Shown here piece after piece: positions 13,218 to 25,778 of a stretch of DNA of 64,000 nucleotides. The DNA is from Anisakis pegreffii (taxonomy: Eukaryota > Nematoda > Chromadorea > Rhabditida > Anisakidae). Each line of letters starts with the position of its first letter. Position 1 is the first letter of the stretch. The stretch spans positions 27,495 to 91,494 of the forward strand of contig JAPYMA010001437.1 in NCBI GenBank assembly GCA_035041965.1, in the 5' to 3' direction. Position numbers and translations under genes: made by a program. The notes beneath the pieces are model-generated. The model was not told where the DNA came from. It did not search any database and saw nothing but the letters and a program-made list of their open reading frames with translations.

Positions 13218-15950
13218 GCGAGAATGTGTCGAAGGATATCTGAGCTAATGCCAGTTATAATTCGCGCTTCACAGTCAACCGTTTCGACTTGCCAAAAGGT
13301 GTTCTCTGATCGCCGATGGAACTGTTCTTCAGTGTTGTTAGCACCACAGCTGAAACCAGACCTAACAAAAGGTTCAGACCCTTTGATATCCCTTGACAAA
13401 TACGATGCTTTAGTCAAATCACGAATGAAACATTTTGAGCTAATTAGTCTAGAATCTCATGATTACGCCAGAACATGAATGGCCGATGAAGTTCATGAGC
13501 ATTAAATTCCGAGCAGTATCTAGGTTGAAGGCAAATAAATAAATTTAAATATCCTTCTGAGTGTAGTCAAGAACAGATTATGCCACTAAGGTTCAGTTCG
13601 ATTTCTCTTCTAAATTCGAACTGATCATCGAATGAACCGTGAACTTTCTTGAGGTACCAAAGAACAGGCGTATGTTTACGCACTTTCATCAGCCGCAATC
13701 ACACATCACGTCGCAAAAGCGTGCGTTTCTGGTGATTTACCGTACTGTCCATGTGGCCTCAATTCACCCACCGTATCCGCTGATGCCACTTACAAGGTAT
13801 GTGTAGTCTTACAATTAGTGCAATTGCTCATTCTTATTCCTTATCGAACAAGTACACTGCTTTTGCCACCAACATTATTCGTAGCATCACGATCAAATTT
13901 CAAAAAGGGCAATTGAGTGTTTTCCAATTGAGAATTTCGCTCACTAATGGATTTCTTATATACTTATGAACTTCACAAAAAATGATTCAACAGTGGTGTG
14001 AATTTCTTTGAAAGTGTTTTGATTTCAGTGGAAAGGTTGCAGTGATAACGTTCTTTACGGACAACGAGTTAGCCGTGAATGGGCTGATGCACCATGGCGA
14101 AGAAAACCACGGAATGGTCGTAATGGGACGCGCAATCAGGATACGCATACAGTTCGTTTGCTGTTTTATTTGAGTTTTTCACCAAATTGACGATCAATTG
14201 AACAAGCCGCAGCAATCCGTTCTCTCAATGCGTTATTTTTTGATGAACTCGCTCAGAGCAAATAACAGAATTGCAATGGGCACTGAACAAAGAATGTAGA
14301 GCAAAGATCAGAACAGTGCCATCTCTGTACTGAAGCATCAGCTCTGCTGTAAGGGGGAATGAAAATTTCGTGCTGACCTCATCGGATAAGTAAATTGTTT
14401 GTAGGCAGCATTCATGGACGATTTAACGTTCCTCAACAGCGATTTTGTAAAGACTCCAGCGATTATGAAATTGCCACCAAGAGCGAGAATGAATCAGCAC
14501 AACAACGATGTTGGACGACAGGTATGTCCAACGCATTCAATGAATCGCTTAATAACTTCAACACTATAATCCTTGAATGCTTAAAATTTTTATGGGAAAA
14601 TTAAAAAGTTTTATTGTAATCCTTAAAATTTTAATTCACTGTTTGTGCAGCTGCATGATGAGCATTGAAATATTGCTTCTCTCGAGAACAAATGATGGTT
14701 AATTCGAGTGTTTGCAACTGAACTTTCGTTCTGATTCGTTCTCATTTCTCCTCATTCATAATTCTCCCTATTCACGATTACATCTATGTGTAATACAATA
14801 AATTTTTAGACTGATAATTATCTATCGTTATAGGTAACTCAAGAAAGTTTGTATAGGAAATGCAAATGTCACGGAGTGTCAAGCAGTTGTAACGTGCGTA
14901 CTTGTTGGAACACACTACCGGATATAGTGGATGTGGCAGTCAAGTAATTTATTTAACCATATTGTCACTGAGAATTATTATGTGCTGACACAGTGAATCC
15001 TTCAGTACATTCTTTTGTTATTTGATTCGATGACGAGGTACAACTCGGCATGAAATATACCCCTCAAATATCGTCTCATATGGGACGAAAATATATCCCT
15101 GCGGAATCATCTCACTTCATGTGCTCTTCGCTATTCCTTCAAGCAATGCTGTCTCTCCACTTACAATTCCACAGCTGATTAAGTTCTCTGCTTCCTTCTG
15201 TGCGATTGCTTGCAAATCAGAATAAGAGGTTTGTTCGATGCGACAATGTATCTAATGAATCTAAATGTTGAGACTTCGAGAGCGATACGCCGAAGCAGCA
15301 GAAATGGCTGAATTGCTAGCTGAATCTGTTTACGGGAATAACGCGATGCACGGCGAATTATCGAAACAACACTTGGTAGGTTTCTTCTTCATCGCTTCAT
15401 TGTTGGTTTGAACTCATCACTAACATAACACCCTTCCAATCCGATACTTATGAAATTGCGGTACGATGAGATACGAGACAAAAAAATTATTCAGCATGCA
15501 TGATCTCCAAGTGAACTGGTGGATACTTTCAGGTTTATCTGAGAAAGTCACCAGATTATTGCGTTGAAGATAAAAGGACCGGTTCATACGGAACCAGAAT
15601 GAGGTTTGTGAAAATGCAAAAATTACGTTAACATTCCGAATTCAAATTTATGCTTGATGATCGAATGAGAATGTGAAAATCGACGCAATTTTGTTATCGA
15701 ATAGGAAATGAATTTAAAAAAAAGAAAGCATCAACTCTGAATATACAATCAAATCGGTGAAATCATAAACTGTAGAGAGTGTAACGTGACGTCGCCGGGT
15801 GCAGAAGGATGTGGTAGTTTGTGTTGTGGACGTGGTTATAATACACAGCAAGTGATGGTCGAAGAACAATGTCAGTGCAAATATGTACATTGTTGTTATG
15901 TGAAATGTAAAACTTGTACATATTTAATCGACAAACATTACTGTAAATAA
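13218..15950 (+). CDS. Wnt secreted signalling ligand (N-terminus unresolved)
   Basis: Secreted, cysteine-rich, normally lipid-modified ligand for Frizzled receptors. Exons: about 13218-13371, 13654-13796, 14029-14151, 14405-14521, 14834-14943, 15273-15375, 15533-15603 and 15776-15950; all phases join cleanly. Diagnostic motifs run in order: [48 protein letters not shown] and [16 protein letters not shown]. The last exon carries the C-terminal cysteine array ([28 protein letters not shown]) ending at the TAA at 15948. The palmitoleoylated serine is expected in the CHGVSSSC loop. The segment between [11 protein letters not shown] and HNNDVGRQ, coded across the 14151/14405 junction, is specific to this protein. 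No signal-peptide exon was found; see the finding on 13132-13217. I cannot say which nematode Wnt subfamily this is. Confidence 0.93.
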
Positions 15951-16998
15951 TTAACTTCACGTGTCACTTTTCTACGCTTTACCAACATCCTACCGTACGG
16001 CTCAATCCAATGCCTCGTTTTCAAGAAAGAGCGCAACGACTACACATCCATCGATTTGAACGTGTTCTTAATGGAATTCTTTATGCACGTCAAAATGTGG
16101 CACTGAGAATTATTACTGTATGTTCTATTCACGTTTGAAATCAGATATGCAGCACTGAGAACACGAATACGGTTAATGAATGACCACAACCTTGGAGATG
16201 ACTGCTGAGGGTTGATTTTGTTTGGTCGTACTGATAATTCTTAGGCGAGTTTCATAATAGCAATTCGCATTCATTTGAAAGTTCAAAATATTCAAATTTC
16301 TTATGTGTTTGAAATTTGAAATGTATTCTTTGTATCGAGTTGATGAACTTGCGAACATACGATGAAAATTGCTATCAATTTCTAATAAAGATTGAATTGT
16401 TGACTTCGTGGTGTCTTCTTCTACGGAGAGTGCACTTCAGAGGCACTTTATGCCGAATGGAGAAATATTCCCTCCTAGTTGTAACACAGTTTCATCATAT
16501 CCGTTTAATGTTTGAACCAATTCGTTGATACATAATAGCAAAACACCATTTTAATAACGACTGTAGATTTGTGCCCGATTCATTGCAATAAACTTTGTTT
16601 ATCTCATCAAGTGTGTCATTATCAAGCGAAACAATCAAACAATTGCTTTACAGAAAAACTGAATTGTGATGTGTTCAATTTCGAAGAGATCAGAATGGAA
16701 GAAAATTTCAGCACGTTTGATGCTAAATTAGGTATGAGTGATACATTCAAGAATTAACAAAGAATCGTGCTGCTTTTAACAAGCATCTTCCGTTTTCAAG
16801 CACAAATATGGAACAAATGAATTCATTTTGGATTTTTTACGGATGAGGGCTCAAAAATGAATAGTGGCATGAGCTTAAAAACAAAGTTATGAACAATATT
16901 CAGTTCAAATATACATAAACCAAGTAATCGGAAGGTTAACAGACAATCCCAAGAAATGAGATAACACAATCAAGTTATATGCAATCATCAAGGGAAAG
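15951..16998. other. Convergent intergenic region, Wnt to SF3B6
   Basis: About 1 kb between two convergent stop codons. It is AT-rich with only scattered short open frames and no motif recognised; it presumably holds the 3' UTRs of both genes. Confidence 0.6.
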
Positions 16999-17793
16999 TT
17001 ATCGTTTTGGTGTTGGTGTTAATCCGAATCTATCTTTCTTTTCTCGATCCAAATCACCACCCAAATTGTATCGATCTTTAATCTCCTCTAACCGTTCTTT
17101 AGCTTTATCGGTGTCCATTCGTTTATATGCTTTTGTTGCCTGAAACATATGCCTGAATGTCGCAACAGCAAGAAGAATACATCGAAAACTCCTAGCACAC
17201 AACTCTATAAACATATTTTGATCACGGTAAGTAACTGGTATATTGTATCAATCTGAACAAGATAGAATCTATCAACAAGTACAAAATAAGTCATTAAAAG
17301 GCTGACGAACCTGATAATACAGAACAACGAGGTATCGATTTGAGACGTTAAAACCAGACAGATGCTCACACGCGTTCTTTGCATCGAATATATCCTCATA
17401 CACAACAAATGCCGTTCCTCTCGTTTCCGCCGTGTTGCCACTAAAAACTCACGATATTCTGGAGCTTGTAACGTACGCCTTTCAGTGTCACACATCGACT
17501 CGAACTAATCATAAAAAGAACTCAGAGCTGAAGAAGAAGAAAACAACGATCAAACACAAACTGTTCACGAGGCAATTAAGTTTTTTTAACGATATGTCTA
17601 TTAAACTCATCATTTCGCAGCCTACGAAAACACCAAACAAAACTTACACTCGAATCTGTCGAACTGCACCAAACTTCCCGAAAATATCGTACATCTCTTC
17701 GCTGGTGATTTTATATGGCAGGTTTTTCACATACAAGATACGGTTCACTTCAGGCGGAAGTTTTTGATTACGACCTCGATTTGCCATCGCCAT
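16999..17793 (-). CDS. SF3B6: Splicing factor 3B subunit 6 (p14/SAP14)
   Basis: Small RRM protein of the SF3b complex in U2 snRNP that contacts the intron branch-point region. Three exons read on the minus strand: 17793-17648, 17440-17311 and 17139-16999, with consistent phases, giving 138 residues. The first exon starts [20 protein letters not shown] and carries RNP2 (ILYVKNLPY) followed by [14 protein letters not shown]. The second carries RNP1 ([11 protein letters not shown]) followed by [13 protein letters not shown] and RYLVVLYY. The third holds the helix [19 protein letters not shown] and a nematode-type tail. There are two in-frame ATGs (17793 and 17787); the first gives the better match to the family N-terminus. 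It is convergent with the Wnt gene. Confidence 0.95.
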
Positions 17794-17837
17794 CTTGAAC
17801 GTAGATCACTGAACGGTTTGTCAGCAAACACGAATAA

Positions 17838-17850
17838 ACCTGAAAAAATA
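17838..17850 (-). promoter_or_regulatory. Probable trans-splice acceptor of SF3B6
   Basis: Read on the minus strand, TATTTTTTCAG is followed by a 46-base leader with no upstream ATG and then the SF3B6 start. No donor is visible just upstream, which fits spliced-leader addition. A cis-spliced 5' UTR exon is the alternative. Confidence 0.5.
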
Positions 17851-20275
17851 TACGTTGTGAAAAGGAATAAAATACAACTGAATAAGAACGTTTCGAATTA
17901 GTATCGTTGAGAATGTGCATCGGCATGATGAAATAACCGTGAGAAAACGTCAAATTCATTTATCTTCAATCTTTGGAAGAAAATCGAAAGAGCACATTTA
18001 GTTGCAACTTTGACAATCAAATGTACGCCATGCATCTTCAAATTCGTGAAATAAAATTCGCAAGTTTTCAACATAAACCTCTTGTGTACAGATACTTCGC
18101 CAAGTATCACTTCGCCAAATAAAAATATCAGTATTATTCATTTTAAGCGGAGGCGTTTTGGCATGAGAGTGGATCTGGTTGAGGCGTGCTTGGCTGAAGG
18201 GGGGAGGCGAGTAGTACCTTAAAGAGAAGAACTGTCGAAGAACAGAATCTGATGTTGCGTTCAAGGAGAACGAAATCAAAAAGTTCCTCATAAGCAAATA
18301 GTTTTTTTAAAAAAAAGTAAACTCCTAGCCACCCTACGCGACCGATGAAGGCAACGTACGGAAAACCAGCAGTACTAGCCCAGTTCTGCCCAGTGGAGGC
18401 GTGGATGAGATTCTGATGAATTGAACGATCAGCGAAGTTCCCTGCAGCGTTGCACAGTTCCGCTGATCAGTGTGAGTCATACTGAAATTTTGATAAATGC
18501 ACATATTCGAGCCCTTTACATATTTTGACAAATCAACCGGAGTAGCAGCATAAGCTTACAATTAGCAAACCATCTCAGTGGATTGATTCTGAACTATTTG
18601 AGTAGCAGGATAAGCTTAACCACAATACTTCTTCAACAAAATTTACCACAGAAGTGAAGCAGTCTGCTTCAAAAATTCCAACGTTTTCTTCTTTAACTTC
18701 TCAAGCATATTTGCTACCATATGTAGCAAACAAATCATAAGTAGAAGGATATCAAAAAGCGCCAAATTTCCATCTCTAGAATGCAACTGCTAATCGATCA
18801 CCTCAATTTTACGATTTTCTCGAGCCAGTTTGTGAGACGCGTTCTCTTTCATATAACGGTCAGTGAGCAACTAATCATAATCAGTTCTAATCATAATTAG
18901 CAACCAGTCGTAATTAATTGTAAACTAATTCAGTTCTCAAACAAAAAACATAAAATGCAGTTGAATGATGGCATTATTTCATCTTGATTTCATAGTCATT
19001 CGCCATTCGAGTCACTTTATTTTTTCGTGATTCTTTTTATCGCTCATTGCTAACCGCATCCAAGCCGGCAGGAATTTTCACCTGATTCCTTCACAATCCC
19101 ATGATTTATCTTTTCACTTTACTTTAGTACCTAATCCTTAACTGCAAATGCGACTCCCAGATTTCTTGAACATTAGTGCAACACAAGGAAGTGTTGTCAT
19201 CACGGAACGTGTTAAGACTAAATATTGAAAAAGAAAAAAATCCAAAAGATTCATGGTATCAGGGGATGTAAATAAAATTATATGGGTCACCTCCTTCACA
19301 AATATTGTTCTGATGGCGAACATTTTCATTGTTTACTTTTTGCTCACATCTTAGGTGATTAATTTCATGTCCAATTGAGGTGATGATACTCTCGATTGAA
19401 ACTTTCGTAACAAAGAAAATTAAACTGACAAGAATAAAGGAGAACACTAATCAGTATTGCTTATGAATAAGAAACAAATAGAACAATTTGTCATATCGAA
19501 TGAAATCCGATTAACAAAAAGAACGTCAGAGATGAACAAAGGAAGGAACGTTATTTCCCACTAATATTCATCTGTTTTGTTTGTTTGTTTTTTTTTGATT
19601 TTTGAATCTCACATCTCGACCTGAATTCAATTGGATTGTGATGAATACTTCTTGTTGGTGATGAGAGGTTGTTTGAATGCTAAGTAGAAAATGGAAAATT
19701 CGGCGCATAAAAGTTCAAGAAGGATTCATGCTCGTTGAAGATTTTGCGTGGTATGTGAAATGGGGATGGATAATCACTGTTGCTGGAAGCAATAAACCGA
19801 ATTATTTCTAGACCATCGGAGATGGATTTGTACTTTAAGGATATGGTCATGGTTGAGCAGGTAAACAAAACCGGTGAATTTATCAGATTTGTGTGAGACA
19901 TATGAAAACGCATCATGCAGGCTACGAATGTCACTGGATTGAAATATTCTCATTGTGCAAGAAAAGAAATTTGTTGAATGCGATTAATTTTGTTGTCACT
20001 TGAAATATTATTCCAAACTGGTTGAATCAAACACATATAAACAACTTTATTCGTTTGTTCTCAATTTTTTTTTCTGCACCAAACTTATCGCCATGAATGA
20101 CAGTGACGATGACAATTGATAATAGTGGATGCATATCGATATCAGTTGATCAGCTCAAAATAATTAAATTCATCGATGCATTCGACTAGAAAATCGTTGT
20201 AATCAATCAAAATCGTCCAGGAACACACCAACACGATTCGTAAAACCAAGAAATGATCCCACCTCGAAATGCCTG
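17851..20275. other. Intergenic region between SF3B6 and the collagen
   Basis: About 2.4 kb flanked by divergent starts. No coding region recognised. It includes a short direct repeat (AGTAGCAGCATAAGCTTA near 18541 and AGTAGCAGGATAAGCTTA near 18602) and an inverted GATCAGCG/CGCTGATC pair near 18425-18473. The distal part should contain the collagen promoter. Confidence 0.55.
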
Positions 20276-20282
20276 TATAAAA
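20276..20282 (+). promoter_or_regulatory. TATA box of the collagen gene
   Basis: TATAAAA lies 54 bases upstream of the collagen ATG, in a position that leaves room for a short 5' UTR. Strongly and cyclically expressed cuticle collagen genes commonly have TATA promoters. Confidence 0.55.
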
Positions 20283-20335
20283 CGTCGCTGTTTCAACGGC
20301 TCGGCATCATTGTGTTGTTGTCAAAGTTTCGTGAA

Positions 20336-21414
20336 ATGCATGAAACGAAGATTATTTTGTGCGGTGTTGCACTGTGCAGCACGTTTGCGGTACTGGCGTG
20401 CTTGATCGTTATTCCATCACTCTATATGACAATCAATGAGATACAAACGCAAGTGATCGACGGTGTTCAAGTGTTTCGAGTTGATACCGATACGGCCTGG
20501 TCAGACATCATCAACATTCAAGTCAGGTTCACACCGCCCGGTAAACCGCGTGCAAATCCATTCACCAGCCTTCTTCGTGAGAAACGTCAACAGATGTACG
20601 CTGGATTACCCTCGTTTTGTATTTGTGAGCCGAAGAAGAGAGTGTGTCCACCCGGACCTCCAGGACCTGAAGGTGATCCCGGACCAGATGGACGTAAGTT
20701 ATTTTCATTTTTTATAATACATTCAGCCGCTTCAAAAAATCTTTATCGCCACCTTTATTACAATTCTCAATAAGATATTTGACAAAGGCGTTACAAAATC
20801 TTTTATAGATAATTTCAGTATTACAAACGTGAACGGTGCGAAAGGCACAAACTCCACTGAATATTCTAATTTCAGCACCTGGCCCACCTGGACCACCAGG
20901 AGACTCGTATATTATGAAGGATGGCGAGGTGGTTTGCAGTCACGCAGACATGGGATGCGTCAAATGCCCACCTGGACCAGTTGGTGAAAGAGGCCCAGAT
21001 GGACCAGCCGGACCACCTGGACCAGATGGCACACCTGGTCCAGGCGGCCCGGCTGGAAAACCAGGACCACCCGGTCCAGAAGGTGCTCCAGGAGAACCAG
21101 GACCAGATGGTCCAGCTGGTCCACCCGGTGAAGCAGGTCCTCCTGGAAAAGACGGCTCGAAAGGGTCTGGGAAACCTGGTCCTAAAGGACCTCCAGGACC
21201 AGCCGGACCAGAGGGCAAACAAGGACCACCAGGTGAAGATGGAGCAGATGGTCAACCAGGACCACAGGGACCCGAGGGACCACCAGGAAAACAAGGTGCA
21301 CCTGGAGAGGATGGCAAGCCTGGTGCGAAAGGCGAGCTCGGTCGTCCTGGCAACGATGCTGCGTACTGTCCTTGTCCACCTCGATCAGTGGTCCAGTTAA
21401 GAAGATTCGAGTAA
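20336..21414 (+). CDS. Cuticle collagen
   Basis: Structural protein of the nematode exoskeleton, secreted by hypodermis and crosslinked in the cuticle. Two exons, 20336-20693 and 20876-21414, joining in phase so that GPDG runs straight into PPGPPGPPG. The N-terminus carries a hydrophobic signal/anchor segment ([20 protein letters not shown], about residues 6-25). It continues with the [15 protein letters not shown] region typical of cuticle collagen N-domains and a dibasic REKRQQ site of the subtilisin type. Cysteines flank a short first Gly-X-Y block ([13 protein letters not shown]). An interruption with three cysteines ([13 protein letters not shown]) precedes the main Gly-X-Y block of roughly 125 residues, which is broken once at KGSGKPG. 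The C-terminus is [12 protein letters not shown] plus a short tail. An in-frame GTG at 20312 is less likely as a start than this ATG. Confidence 0.96.
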
Positions 21415-22016
21415 ACAACTTCAGTGAATTGCATTCGCCTCATCTGAACAAAAACGTCTTTCATCAACATTGTTTTTATGTATTCTTTTGTGATCAAAAC
21501 TCGGCAGCAAAAATAAAATTACACATTCTCGTTCACAACATTCATCGCACGACACATCATTCAATCCCCGATCATGAAAATGTACTCAATTCGCATTCAG
21601 ATCTTTAAAAAATAAACAGGAATTTATTTTTTACGATAGCATTCCAATCTTCAACATTACCACTAATTTGCATTTGTTCGTTGCTCCTTCAAGAATTTGC
21701 ATTTTCCAGTTTATGTTTCCGTCAAAATATTTGTATACTGAATGGAAATATTGAGATGAACAACAAAACGACGAATATTTCGTCGTTCGACTGCTCATTT
21801 GTGTATTTTATACTGACCGAGTGAGGTCAATTTGCTTTTATTGGCTTCGTGGTGTTATCTATTTGTTATTCTTTAACAGCTACTAACAGGTGAATTTCCA
21901 TTACATTTCAGCGCTTCGTAAAATGATTTATCGTTTTGCATTGCGAATAAACATTGCTGTAAACAAATGAAACAGTCACACTTGATGCATGAAAATCCTT
22001 CGAATGTTTAGAGCAA
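21415..22016. other. Collagen 3' UTR and intergenic spacer
   Basis: AATAAA at 21512-21517 lies about 100 bases after the collagen stop, and a second AATAAA occurs near 21610. The rest is AT-rich with no feature seen before the start of the phosphatase gene. Confidence 0.55.
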
Positions 22017-25000
22017 ATGCCTGATAAAGAAGCTGAAATCACGCAAAGAACAGAAACTGAAGATTCGAAGAGAGGGAGAGGAAAGAAGGTTATTATGGAT
22101 GATCAGTTGAGGGTGTTCTTCGAGGATTTATACGAATCGATCAATGCGATTTCAAAATAATCATAAGAAATTTCCATAGTTGGCATCCGTCGTTTCCTGG
22201 GTCTGTTTTGAGAGACAGCGTTATCGGGTTTGAGTCATCTCAGGAGAGTTGTTCTCATCTGCTCTCGTCCCGTTTCAGTATTTCTCACTAAAAAGAGAAA
22301 TTGATCTTGAGACAAGGAGCATTGTTAATTACAGCCTGATTGTGATTGTGAATTGACGGTTTACAATTGTTGACCACACATTCTATAGTTCAGCTGTTTT
22401 CGAACTTTCATGCTGTCACATCAAAGAAATTGCTGTGCTGAATTAAGCAGCAAATAACAGTTGTAACCATGTGTCAATGAGCTGACTCCGGGTTGATTTA
22501 TTCACTTTACAGGGTGAAAAAAACGATAGGAGAGGCGAGAAAGGAAAAGATAAAGACGGTAAAACAAAACAAAATAAGGTGATTTTCTGACATGAGAGCA
22601 GCTTTGAGTAAGAGCACAAAGCACCTTTCTTGCTATTAATGACACACGAATTAAAGAGGATAATTGTCGATTACAGTCTTCTCAAGCGAATCATCGCTCT
22701 TGTGATGAAAGTCACCATATCATATCTTAATGATTTCGACCACTTGTGGGCATGCCAATAGTGTGACGTTTGCACTGATGAGTCCACTCCCATCCACTTT
22801 CCTTTTTTCCAACCAATGCAGTTCGAAGAAGACTTCCGCTGTAATTAAGGCTGAAAAAAAAGTCTAATCGATGAGGAGCGCCGTGCCTAATCCAGCTAAT
22901 CTTATGCGCAGTAGTAATACGATTTAAACATGCTGTGATTGTGTTTCGAGCGAATGCAACCAAATGTTGAATCAAAAGTATTTTTCAGGCAGAACGAGAC
23001 GGAACCAAAGGCGGGAAGGATGGGAAGAAGAATGAAAAAAAGGTCTTCTGCTGAGTTTTTCGGAAATTCTGTGCCCTTGTTTATTTTATTTGTTTTTCTT
23101 TTTTTCAGTTTAAATTTCGACTTGAACGACTATACAAGCGGAAAATAGCAATAATTCTTGTTTAGCCATTCTCCTAGTTAGCAAATGGTGATATGGATAG
23201 ACGCTTGTTCGCAAAGAAATCACTTTTGTATTAGGCAAAACAATTAATCGTTATTGTAATCGTAATAGCATGCAAGCAATCTCTCAGAACAATGATGAAA
23301 GCACATTATTAAACGCTCCAATCATTTCGTGACAATATTATCAGTTCTTCTTTCTCCCTTCCATCTTTTCTTTCGCCCTTCTTCTTCTTAGTTTTCCAAC
23401 CTCCAGGTGACCGGGGGAGGGGAAGGGGGGGGGCATTCGACATGCCACTGAATATTACGCCCGCAAAACAAACAAAATTCAGTTAGTGCTACGCGAACTC
23501 ATCAAGCGACATCTTCTGGCCGGTTCCGTGCGTATGGATTATGAGCTAAGCGATCTGCACCAATTACTGGGCATGGCCAAAGTGTCCTTTCAAAAAACAA
23601 ACACTCTCATCGAAGTACCGTGTCCTGTAAACATTTGTGGTGATATTCACGGACAGTATGGTGATCTCATGCGCATATTTGCTGTACGATTCCACGGCTT
23701 GTTGCTTCATTCCGCTTTATTTTGCTTCAGATTGACTTGTTGCATAGTATGACATTCACGACTGATTGCAAGAAAGAACAACTTGAAAGTCTATTTTGGC
23801 TTTATCGTTTGTAACGGAAAGCATTTGTAATAATTAGTAAACGTGTGCAGTTGAGTGAGATGGACTAGTGAATCGTTATAGTAACGAAACCATCTTATCG
23901 AAGTCACATGTGAAGCACAATCGTTCCGAAACTTGGTAGCGTCAGTTGGTGAGATAAGAGGATAACCAGTTGTTAGTAACCGGTGATTTGAGTGATTCGA
24001 ACGTTTAGTTGGGAAAATTTGCTGCAATTTCAGTCTTGTGGACTTCCGTTCAAAGTTCGTTATCTGTTTTTGGGTGATTATGTCGATCGTGGGCGTCATC
24101 CACTGGAAGTGATTGTTTTACTGCTTGCATGCAAGATACAGTTCCCAAAATTTGTGTTTCTGTTGAGGGGAAATCATGAACTTTTTCACATTAACAAGTA
24201 AGTTATTTTGTGTTAAATGCACTCTGAACATTCTTTTCATTTGAACAAAGGGGTATTCCACAATGAGGTTGAACTCATTCTCGAATCTGCATTTAGATTT
24301 CAACGAAAGTGGTATTATTGAGCATATCTGGTTAATACTGCACTACGTCAGCTAATGAATACATGAATTGAAATAGACTGTACGTAACTAAATTGCGCAT
24401 AACCTTAAACTAGATTCAACTCGTTGTTGTGAAACGAGTTGATACAAGAAGTGTTTCACTTAGAACGTATGGGTTTGCGGCTGAGATACGAACGCGTTAT
24501 CGAATACAGCAAGATGCACAAAGACTGTATAATCACTTTAATGAAGTATTTGCTGAAATGCCGTTGGCAGCAATCGTGGCCGGAAAGATACTTTGTATGC
24601 ACGGTGGATTGTCACCAGATCTGAATAATCTTAACGATATTCGAAACATCAAACGGTCAGTGCATCACTTCATTGCTTGATTTTTCAACTCTTTCGAGTT
24701 ACTCAGTATGCACAATGAATTCACTGTGAATTCATTCGTGAATACCATAACATTATGAAGCGTTCGCATAACTGTTGATATAGCTTACATCGAATGCTTT
24801 TCGAAAACGGTATGGTTCAGGCCTTTGAGAATAGTGAAAGGTCTCGCACAAGACCTTTTATGGGCAGATCCAGAGTCTGGCACTCAAGGTTTCCAGAGGA
24901 ATCAAATCCGAGGTGTTTCGTATGTGTTCGGTGAGAATGCCGTTAAAGAAAAGATAAAGAAACTCGGCATTGATATGGTTATCAGAGCTCATCAGGTCAG

Positions 25001-25778
25001 CAATCTTCGAATGTATTCATCACACCTGAACAATTAACAATGTCAAGAATGTCGTCATTCTCATCCTCGGATTATCTGATCTGACAAATTAATTCTGATT
25101 CCATTTTATAATAGTTTCAAAGACTTTCAATGTAGTGCGGTGCAGCTAAAATTATTCTTTTGTGATCACAGCTAACTGATGCAAAGTGCAGTGAGATGGA
25201 GCATTCGAGTGAATGTGTGAATGAGAATGATAATTGAAATGAATGATAACGATTAGAGTGAATGATTAATGAATAACTCAACATTGTTGAGCGTTTTTTT
25301 TGAGTTATTCATAACAATGAGTATGAAAATGACTTTGGATGCGTTTGAAAACGTATTTATGCTTACAATTAGCACACTTCAGAATTGATTTCATGAGTAA
25401 AATAGCAGCAACGAGGAAACTTTTTGATTCAGGTAGTTGAATTTGGATATGCATTTTTCGCAAATCGCCAGCTAATCACCGTATTCTCAGCGTCTCGCTA
25501 TCACGAAGATCTGTGCAATTTTGCTGCTGTCGTTTTGGTGAGTGTTTCATCAGCAGTAATCGTTCGCAAAAGGCCAAACTTAGACATATCTTAGGCAGAT
25601 CAATTCATAGGGCATAGATTAGGCTGAAACTGAATGAATGTAATTGATTGTTTAGGTTGATCGAAATCTTGAGCTGTCATTTATGCAGTTGAAACCATGT
25701 GAATATGAACAGCAAAAGAAAGAGAAATTGGTACCAACAGCTGATGTTGAAGAAGATTTGGACGACGATAAATTCTGA
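22017..25778 (+). CDS. Divergent PP1-type serine/threonine phosphatase with Lys-rich N-terminus
   Basis: Metal-dependent phosphoprotein phosphatase, predicted 383 residues. Exons: 22017-22088, 22513-22578, 22989-23042, 23483-23683, 24034-24197, 24464-24655, 24821-24995, 25433-25537 and 25656-25778; all phases close. The first three exons encode about 64 residues of almost only Lys, Glu, Asp, Arg and Gly, absent from canonical PP1. The catalytic motifs are intact: [38 protein letters not shown] and IRAHQ. The family SAPNYC loop reads SASRYHED here, so the cysteine after the conserved tyrosine is His. [14 protein letters not shown] and ELSFMQLKP correspond to PP1 core strands. The tail is acidic ([10 protein letters not shown]). 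A TTTAG acceptor 5 bases before the ATG suggests trans-splicing. This fits the expanded nematode PP1-like clade; tissue and substrate are unknown. The kinship of the first three exons with the rest is inferred from frame and splice signals only. Confidence 0.9.
25269..25312. repeat. Perfect 13-bp inverted repeat with a nested palindrome
   Basis: ATGAATAACTCAA at 25269-25281 is matched exactly by its reverse complement at 25300-25312. The loop contains the palindrome CAACATTGTTG, so a two-tier hairpin or cruciform is possible. It lies in the phosphatase intron 24996-25432, next to a run of AATGA-rich repeats. Confidence 0.7.

Noticed and set aside
20872..21418. Long open frames on both strands overlapping the collagen Gly-X-Y block
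   Set aside because: They arise from the GGACCACC-like repeat of the collagen itself; the sense frame has the domain structure, splice phase and start.
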